Source of the DNA: an uncultured Clostridia bacterium
Lineage (GTDB): Bacteria; Bacillota; Clostridia; UMGS1883
Assembly: GCA_947629615.1 (NCBI GenBank)
Contig: CANRER010000010.1
Coordinates: 1 to 18,137 of the forward strand
Reading direction: 5' to 3'
Length of the DNA stretch: 18,137 nt
The translations under genes and the position numbers were made by a program. The notes beneath the pieces are model-generated. The model ran no database searches and was not told where the DNA came from. It saw only the letters and a list, made by a program, of their open reading frames with translations. Positions 13,588 through 18,137 of the stretch are shown here, piece by piece; positions within the stretch are counted from its first letter, which is position 1, and the number at the start of each line of letters is the position of its first letter.

Positions 13588-13663
13588 TGGTGGAGACAAG
13601 GGGATTCGAACCCCTGACCTCTTACATGCGAAGCAAGCGCTCTCCCAACTGAGCTATGCCCCC
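13588..13663 (-). tRNA. tRNA-Ala (anticodon CGC), CCA encoded
   Basis: A full 76-nt cloverleaf on the minus strand. The acceptor GGGGGCA pairs with TGTCTCC, which gives the G3-U70 wobble that marks tRNA-Ala. Discriminator A and encoded CCA are present. The D arm contains AGCTCAGTTGGGAGAGC, the anticodon loop is TTCGCAT in stem CTTGC/GTAAG, and the T arm is CAGGGGTTCGAATCCCCTT. Anticodon CGC reads GCG, a common alanine codon in the neighbouring genes. Confidence 0.95.
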
Positions 13664-13677
13664 ATACGCTGACTAAC

Positions 13678-13706
13678 ATTATAGCACACCCGACGGATTT
13701 TTGCAA
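13678..13706 (-). promoter_or_regulatory. tRNA-Ala promoter
   Basis: On the minus strand TTGCAA (13706-13701), a 17-bp spacer and TATAAT (13683-13678) lie 14 nt before the tRNA 5' end. Together with the region up to 13972 this is a gene-free stretch of about 310 nt. It otherwise holds the two argD promoters and AT-rich sequence with no other clear element. Confidence 0.78.
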
Positions 13707-13810
13707 CCGTTTTTGCGAAAAAATTTAATTTTTTATAAAGTTTTTTCCGCGCGGCTCAAAATGCGTCCCCGACGGCTCGGTAAAAATTGGCGAAAGCGGC
13801 ATATTCCGTA

Positions 13811-13839
13811 TTGACCTATCCCGCCGAGTATGATATAAT
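13811..13839 (+). promoter_or_regulatory. Upstream promoter candidate P1 for the argD operon
   Basis: TTGACC (13811-13816), a 17-bp spacer and TATAAT (13834-13839) would start transcription near 13846, about 125 nt before argD. The leader would contain weak GC hairpins (GCGCG/CGCGC around 13862-13880) and run through the ARG-box promoter. Confidence 0.5.
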
Positions 13840-13911
13840 TATAGCCGTACCGCAAAAATCGGCGCGATTTGCCGCGCGGACAAAATTTTTCAAAAAATTT
13901 GCGAAAACCTC

Positions 13912-13946
13912 TTGCATAATTATGAATTTTAGTGTATAATAATTCA
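13912..13946 (+). promoter_or_regulatory. argD promoter P2 with two ARG-box-like operators
   Basis: TTGCAT (13912-13917), a 17-bp spacer and TATAAT (13935-13940) form the promoter. TGCATAATTATGAA (13913-13926) covers the -35 and TGTATAATAATTCA (13933-13946) covers the -10. Their starts are 20 bp apart. They match the ARG-box pattern TGAATWWWWATTCA at about 11 and 13 of 14 positions. The same arrangement occurs at argC, so repression by ArgR/AhrC with arginine is likely. Confidence 0.72.
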
Positions 13947-13972
13947 TATCATTGTTTCAAAGGGTGATTTTT

Positions 13973-15154
13973 ATGAATTTGTCCGAAATAATGGCCATTG
14001 ACGAAAAGTACTACATGAACACCTTCGGCAAGCGGCTGCCCGTGGCTTTCGACCACGGCAAGGGAGCGAGGCTCTACACCGAGGAGGGCGAGGAGTATCT
14101 CGATATGTTCGCCGGCATAGCCGTAACTGCGCTTGGCCACTGTCACGAAGCCTTCACCGCCGCCGTCGGCGAGCAGGTTAAAAAGCTTTTGCACACCTCG
14201 AGCCTGTACTATATAAAAAATCAGGCCCTTTTGGCGAAGCGGATATGCGACTGCTCCGTGGCCGACAGGGTATACTTCGCAAACAGCGGCGCCGAGGCGA
14301 ACGAGGGCGCGATGAAACTGGCGAAAATATATTTTTACAAGCAGGGGCTTGAAAAGTACGAGATAATAACCCTGAACAACTCCTTCCACGGCCGCACGCT
14401 GGCCACCGTGGCGGCCACGGGCCAGCCCAAGTATCAAAAGCCCTATAAGCCGCTGGTGCCCGGCATAAAGCACGTGGATATAAACGACTTCGAGGGCCTG
14501 AAGGCCGCCGTCACCGACAAGACCTGCGCCATAATGCTGGAGGTCATACAGGGCGAAAGCGGCGTACACATCTGCACCGACGAGTATCTCAAAAAGGTTC
14601 GCGCCCTGTGCGACGAGAAAAATATAATCCTCATCTTTGACGAGGTGCAGACGGGCATGGGCCGCACCGGCGAGATGTTCGCCTACCAGACAACCCCCGT
14701 CGAGCCCGACATATTCACCCTCGCCAAGGCGCTGGGCAACGGCGTTCCCATCGGCGCGCTCTGCGCCAAGGAGTTTGTGGCGAAGGGCTTCGAGCCGGGC
14801 GACCACGGCGGCACCTTCGGCGGCAATCCGCTGGCGACCGCCGCCGGCATGGCCGTGTTCGACGCATTTGAAAAGGAGCATATACTTGAAAACGTCCGCG
14901 AAATGGGCCGGTATATGGAGGATAAGATACTCGCCCTCGGCTCGCCCGAGATAACCGAGATACGCCGCCGAGGCCTTATGCTGGGCATACAGTTCCCCGA
15001 GGGCCGCGCCGCCGAGGTGCAGAAAAAGCTGTTTGAGAACCGCGTGCTTGTGGGCTGCGTGGGCGGGCATACGCTGCGCGTGCTGCCACCGCTCGTTATC
15101 ACAAAGGCGGACGTTGACGAATTTATTACGAAGCTGGAGGCTGCAATGGCATGA
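13973..15154 (+). CDS. argD: Acetylornithine aminotransferase
   Basis: A 393-residue class-III PLP aminotransferase converting N-acetylglutamate semialdehyde to N-acetylornithine. Marks are the PLP phosphate loop NSGAEANEGAMKLAK (104-118), NNSFHGRTLA (135-144), IFDEVQTGMGRTG with Asp223 and the Schiff-base Lys252 in TLAKALGNGVPIGA, and GGTFGGNPLA. Length fits ArgD. Some family members also act on succinyl-diaminopimelate, but the argF neighbour supports arginine synthesis. AAAGGGTGA precedes the ATG at 13973; an in-frame ATG at 13952 lies within the leader and lacks such a site. Confidence 0.95.
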   Translation: MNLSEIMAIDEKYYMNTFGKRLPVAFDHGKGARLYTEEGEEYLDMFAGIAVTALGHCHEAFTAAVGEQVKKLLHTSSLYYIKNQALLAKRICDCSVADRVYFANSGAEANEGAMKLAKIYFYKQGLEKYEIITLNNSFHGRTLATVAATGQPKYQKPYKPLVPGIKHVDINDFEGLKAAVTDKTCAIMLEVIQGESGVHICTDEYLKKVRALCDEKNIILIFDEVQTGMGRTGEMFAYQTTPVEPDIFTLAKALGNGVPIGALCAKEFVAKGFEPGDHGGTFGGNPLATAAGMAVFDAFEKEHILENVREMGRYMEDKILALGSPEITEIRRRGLMLGIQFPEGRAAEVQKKLFENRVLVGCVGGHTLRVLPPLVITKADVDEFITKLEAAMA

Positions 15155-16074
15155 AACAGAAGCATCTTTTAACGCTCCACGACTGGAGCGGCGACGATAT
15201 ACTCGAAACGCTGGCCATGGCCGATAAGCTCAAAAAGGAGCTTAAGGCCGGGATTGAGCATCACATTCTAAAGGGCAAAACTCTCGCGATGATATTCTCC
15301 AAATCGTCCACCAGAACGAGGGTGTCGTTTGAAACAGGCATCTATCAGCTCGGCGGGCAGGGCATCTTCCTCTCCTCGTCCGACATTCAGCTTGGGCGCG
15401 GCGAAACCATCTACGACACGGCCAACGTGCTCAGCCGCTATGTGGACGGCATTATGATAAGGACGTTCAAGCAGTCCGACGTGGAGGATCTCGCGAAATA
15501 CGGCTCCGTTCCCGTGATAAACGGCCTCACCGACCTTGTGCATCCCTGTCAAGTGCTGGCCGATATGCAGACCGTGGCCGAGCATAAGGGCCGCCTTGAA
15601 GGGCTTAAGCTCGCCTATATCGGCGACGGCAACAACATGGCCCACTCCTACCTTTACGGCTGCGCGAAGCTGGGTATGGACGTGAGCGTTGCCACGCCCA
15701 AGGGCTACGAGTGCAGCGCCGAGGTAGTGGAAAACGCCAAAAACGACGCCAAGGCCACCGGCGCGAACGTCGTTGTGACATACGACCCCGTCGAGGCCAT
15801 TTCCGGCGCGGACGTGGTTTGCACCGACACGTGGTGTTCCATGGGGCAGGAGGCCGAGAAGGAGGAAAAAATCAAGCATTTTTCGGGCTATCAGGTGAAC
15901 GGCGAGCTTTTCGCCAAGGCCAAGGACGACGCCATTTTCCTGCACTGTCTGCCCGCGTATCGCGGCTTCGAGGTGACGGAGGAGGTCATCGACGGCCCTC
16001 ACAGCGTCATTTTTGACGAGGCCGAAAACCGCCTGCACGCGCAGAAGGCCGTAATGGCCCTGCTGATGGCGTAG
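15151..16074 (+). CDS. argF: Ornithine carbamoyltransferase
   Basis: A 307-residue transcarbamylase making citrulline from ornithine and carbamoyl phosphate. The carbamoyl-phosphate loop STRTR is at residues 53-57, HPCQ at 131-134, the ornithine-binding DTWCSMG at 226-232, and the catalytic HCLP at 265-268. The SMG loop distinguishes it from aspartate transcarbamylase and from most acetylornithine/succinylornithine variants. It overlaps argD by 4 nt (ATGA), implying translational coupling. A catabolic (deiminase-pathway) role is unlikely because it sits in a biosynthetic operon with ARG boxes. Confidence 0.97.
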   Translation: MKQKHLLTLHDWSGDDILETLAMADKLKKELKAGIEHHILKGKTLAMIFSKSSTRTRVSFETGIYQLGGQGIFLSSSDIQLGRGETIYDTANVLSRYVDGIMIRTFKQSDVEDLAKYGSVPVINGLTDLVHPCQVLADMQTVAEHKGRLEGLKLAYIGDGNNMAHSYLYGCAKLGMDVSVATPKGYECSAEVVENAKNDAKATGANVVVTYDPVEAISGADVVCTDTWCSMGQEAEKEEKIKHFSGYQVNGELFAKAKDDAIFLHCLPAYRGFEVTEEVIDGPHSVIFDEAENRLHAQKAVMALLMA

Positions 16075-16088
16075 CTATGGGGTCGGGA

Positions 16089-16556
16089 ATGTTTGAGGTG
16101 CGCCGAGCGAAGTCAGAGGACGCGGCGGCCATATGGGAGATAACGCGCGACGCCTTCACGCACTACTGCGAGCTTGCGGGCATAAGCGACATTGCCGCCC
16201 TGCACGAGAGCGAGGCCGACGTTCGCCGCGACATCGAGGAAAAGACCGTGCTTGTGGCCTATATCGACGACTGCGTCGTCGGCAGTCTGCGCCTCACGTT
16301 CGACGACGAAACAAAAACGGCCTATCTCAGCCGCTTCGGCGTGCGCCGCGCCTACCGCAACAACGGCATAGGCAAGTCGCTCGCGAATATGGCCGACATC
16401 ATGGCCGTGCGCCGCAAAATGAAGTGCATACGCCTGCACACCGCCAGCAAGGTGGCCGAGATAATGCGGTTTTATTACTCGCGCGGCTACTATGTGGAGT
16501 CAGTCGATTCCTCGGGCGAGTATATCCGCGCCTGCATGAGGAAGGATTACGAATAA
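16089..16556 (+). CDS. GNAT family N-acetyltransferase in the arg operon
   Basis: A 155-residue acetyl-CoA-dependent acyltransferase of the GNAT fold. It opens with the typical VRRAKSEDAAAIWEI. The acetyl-CoA pyrophosphate loop is RRAYRNNGIGKSLA, and a late FYYSRGYY corresponds to the terminal motif. An ATG at 16077 lies in frame, but the G-rich GGGGTCGGGA better serves the ATG at 16089. It begins 14 nt after argF and precedes pyrE, with no terminator between. Position suggests, but does not prove, that it could be a short N-acetylglutamate synthase supplying the first arginine step. A general small-molecule or protein acetyltransferase is equally possible. Confidence 0.82.
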   Translation: MFEVRRAKSEDAAAIWEITRDAFTHYCELAGISDIAALHESEADVRRDIEEKTVLVAYIDDCVVGSLRLTFDDETKTAYLSRFGVRRAYRNNGIGKSLANMADIMAVRRKMKCIRLHTASKVAEIMRFYYSRGYYVESVDSSGEYIRACMRKDYE

Positions 16557-16602
16557 TAACGGCGTATATATAAGTAAAGATTTTTACGAAAGGACGGACA
16601 TT

Positions 16603-17232
16603 ATGGAAAAGAAAATCGCGAAGGCTCTGCTTTCTATCGGCGCGGTATTCCTGCGGCCCGAGCAGCCCTTCATCTGGGCCAGCGGCATTAAAAGCCCGAT
16701 CTATTGCGACAACCGCCTCACCCTGACCGCGCCCGACGTGCGCACCCTTATCGAGGAGGGCCTTGCCCGCGTAATAAGGGAGGAATACCCCGAGGCCGAG
16801 GCGCTCATGGGTACAAGCACCGCCGGGATAGCCCACGCGGCCATAACGGCCCACATCATGGGACTGCCGATGGGCTACGTGCGCGGCGGCGCCAAGGATC
16901 ACGGTCGGGCCAACCGCATAGAGGGCAAACTTGAAAAGGGCGAAAAGGTCGTCGTTGTGGAGGATCTTATCTCCACCGGCGGCAGCGTGCTTGACGTTGT
17001 CAACGCTTTGCGCGAGGCCGGGGCCGAGGTGCTGGGCATAGCAAGTATATTCACCTACGGCATGAAGAAGGGGCTTGAACGCTTGGCCGAGGCCGGCGTT
17101 AAAAACGTCAGCCTCTCAAATATCGACGCGGTGGTCGAGGTCGCCTCCGCCGAGGGCTATATTAAACCCGAGGACGGCGAGCGTATCCTCCGATTCCGCG
17201 ATAATCCCTCCGACGAAAGCTGGATAAGGTAA
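16603..17232 (+). CDS. pyrE: Orotate phosphoribosyltransferase
   Basis: A 209-residue enzyme forming OMP from orotate and PRPP. The PRPP-binding signature VVVVEDLISTGGSVL is at residues 116-130 and the mobile catalytic loop KDHGRANRIEG begins at Lys98. FIWASGIKSPIYCDNR at the N-terminus is also typical. AAAGGA lies about 10 nt before the ATG. No clear promoter is seen in the 46-nt gap after the acetyltransferase gene, apart from a poor TATAAG with no -35, so it is probably the last gene of the argD operon. Other pyr genes are absent from the window. Confidence 0.97.
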   Translation: MEKKIAKALLSIGAVFLRPEQPFIWASGIKSPIYCDNRLTLTAPDVRTLIEEGLARVIREEYPEAEALMGTSTAGIAHAAITAHIMGLPMGYVRGGAKDHGRANRIEGKLEKGEKVVVVEDLISTGGSVLDVVNALREAGAEVLGIASIFTYGMKKGLERLAEAGVKNVSLSNIDAVVEVASAEGYIKPEDGERILRFRDNPSDESWIR

Positions 17233-17286
17233 GCGCTCCGCTTTGCCAAGGGCCGCGCGCGGGAACTATTGAACCAATCCCAAATG

Positions 17287-17307
17287 AAAAAACGCCGCCG
17301 GGCGGCG
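17287..17307 (-). terminator. Second terminator for the PAP2 gene
   Basis: On the minus strand the near-palindrome CGCCGCCCGGCGGCG is followed by TTTTTT. It lies beyond the main bidirectional terminator, in tandem with it. Confidence 0.6.
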
Positions 17308-17313
17308 AAGCAC

Positions 17314-17348
17314 AAAACTCCCGACCGCATTATGCGGTCGGGAGTTTT
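17314..17348. terminator. Bidirectional terminator between pyrE and the PAP2 gene
   Basis: The perfect 16-bp arms AAAACTCCCGACCGCA and TGCGGTCGGGAGTTTT enclose a TTA loop. The terminal A and T runs let it work in both directions for these convergent genes. Confidence 0.9.
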
Positions 17349-17357
17349 ATAACCTCA

Positions 17358-18137
17358 TTATTTGCCGTTTTTCACAAAGAATTTAGAAAACAGCTTTACT
17401 ATTGCCGGCGCTCCGGCCACGAAGTAGAATACGCACACAAACTGCATGAGAGCTTTCGCAAAGCCCTCGCCAATTCCCGCGCCCATGAGCGCGCTTACTG
17501 CGCTGCCCGAAAGGTTGTCGAGAACGGTATACGTAAACACGCAGAAGATGAGTCTTATAATATTTTCGGTATTGCTCCTGTCGGTCGAGAAATTTATAAA
17601 ACGTCTTTCAATGAACCAGCCTACGAAGAAGCCTATTCCCATACCGGCGTTTTTGAAGGAATCGACAGCCATCTTCGAGCCTTCGACTATTACCGAGCCG
17701 TCGGCCGCGTAATCGACCGGATAGGACTTTAGCGCGGCGTACAGTATCAGCAGCGCACAGAGGGCAACGCCGCCAAGCATAACCCACAAATCCATATTTG
17801 GACGCTTGTCTACAGCAGACATGAGCTTTGCCATTAAAAACAGCGTAATTGCGCCTATGATAAACGCCACGACAACGTCCTGTGGAGTGTGTACCCCGAG
17901 ATAGTTTCTCGAAAAACCGATCATCAGAAGGAGTATAACCAATACAGCCCTAAACCACTTCGGACATTTTACGCCGTCCTTTGTATTGAGCGCAAGCCCG
18001 CCCCAAACGCTTACCGCGTTGGCGGTGTGGCCGCTCGGGAACGAATATCCCGTCGCGTCCGCCTTCGCCTCCGGCACGGGAGTTACGCGCGCGTCGCGTA
18101 TCCACGGCCTGTACGCGCAGGCCGTTATTTTGATAAA
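17358..18137 (-). CDS. PAP2-family membrane phosphatase (5' truncated)
   Basis: The C-terminal 259 residues of a membrane phosphatidic-acid-phosphatase-type enzyme; the frame stays open to the right edge, so the start is outside. All three PAP2 motifs are visible: KITACAYRP (K-x6-RP, codons at about 18131-18105), SFPSGHT (C2, with the catalytic-site His) and SRNYLGVHTPQD (C3). Behind them are about six hydrophobic segments, for example AVLVILLLMIGF, VVVAFIIGAITLFLM and LIFCVFTYTVL. The GTG at 18077 is internal, because motif C1 lies upstream of it in the same frame. Likely substrates are undecaprenyl pyrophosphate or lipid phosphates, but the extended C-terminal membrane part does not allow a choice. 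Confidence 0.92.
   Translation of the reverse strand, partial: FIKITACAYRPWIRDARVTPVPEAKADATGYSFPSGHTANAVSVWGGLALNTKDGVKCPKWFRAVLVILLLMIGFSRNYLGVHTPQDVVVAFIIGAITLFLMAKLMSAVDKRPNMDLWVMLGGVALCALLILYAALKSYPVDYAADGSVIVEGSKMAVDSFKNAGMGIGFFVGWFIERRFINFSTDRSNTENIIRLIFCVFTYTVLDNLSGSAVSALMGAGIGEGFAKALMQFVCVFYFVAGAPAIVKLFSKFFVKNGK

Noticed and set aside
16557..16602. Dedicated pyrE promoter at TATATATAAG
   Set aside because: No acceptable -35 lies 16-18 bp upstream of either reading of the AT-rich box.
17358..18077. PAP2 gene starting at the GTG at 18077
   Set aside because: The same frame stays open to the window edge and carries the K-x6-RP motif upstream, so that codon is internal.

Overview
The window reads as a chromosomal housekeeping segment from a fairly GC-rich Firmicute of the class Clostridia, most like the Oscillospirales of animal guts. 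That placement is inference. It rests on the DnaD/DnaC-type primosome genes, a small protein resembling the clostridial DUF6514 family, AGGAGG-type ribosome binding sites, compact T-tailed terminators and protein resemblance. Isoleucine is often encoded by ATA although the genes are GC-rich. No phage, insertion sequence, CRISPR array or defence island is visible, and no gene shows a frameshift.

Layout. 1-2320 (+): the end of a gluconate 5-dehydrogenase-type reductase, a LUD-domain protein with a C-terminal cysteine cluster, and 2-keto-3-deoxygluconate kinase, closed by two terminators; this is a hexonate/uronate catabolic cluster. 2330-5128 (-): an 82-residue DUF6514-like protein with its own promoter, then the operon argC-argB-unknown. 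5290-6632 (+): purA. 6704-8077 (-): a MATE exporter. 8267-8343 (+): tRNA-Arg(ACG). 8409-10685 (+): a two-domain DnaD-like protein, a DnaC/DnaI-like helicase loader and a 102-residue unknown. 10704-13393 (+): rpsO and pnp, each behind a structured leader. 13588-13663 (-): tRNA-Ala(CGC). 13811-17232 (+): argD-argF-GNAT acetyltransferase-pyrE. 17358-18137 (-): a PAP2 phosphatase running off the right edge.

How it fits together. ArgC, ArgB, ArgD and ArgF take N-acetylglutamate to acetylornithine and ornithine to citrulline. ArgJ/ArgE (deacetylation) and a classical ArgA are not in the window. The two arg promoters, about 8.7 kb apart, share one architecture: a TTGCAW -35, a 17-bp spacer and TATAAT, with two ARG-box-like 14-mers 20 bp apart covering the -35 and -10. 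This suggests a two-promoter ArgR regulon. PyrE follows argF with only the GNAT gene between, so the operon touches both carbamoyl-phosphate-consuming pathways. The other genes serve replication restart, RNA decay, translation and purine synthesis.

The most interesting signals are non-coding: the matched ARG-box pairs, a 25-bp perfect palindrome upstream of the MATE gene, two mutually exclusive hairpins in the rpsO leader and a 40-nt inverted repeat in the pnp leader. I see no clear undescribed multi-gene system. The least understood genes are the three small proteins at 2330-2578, 2856-3191 and 10377-10685 and the GNAT protein in the arg operon.
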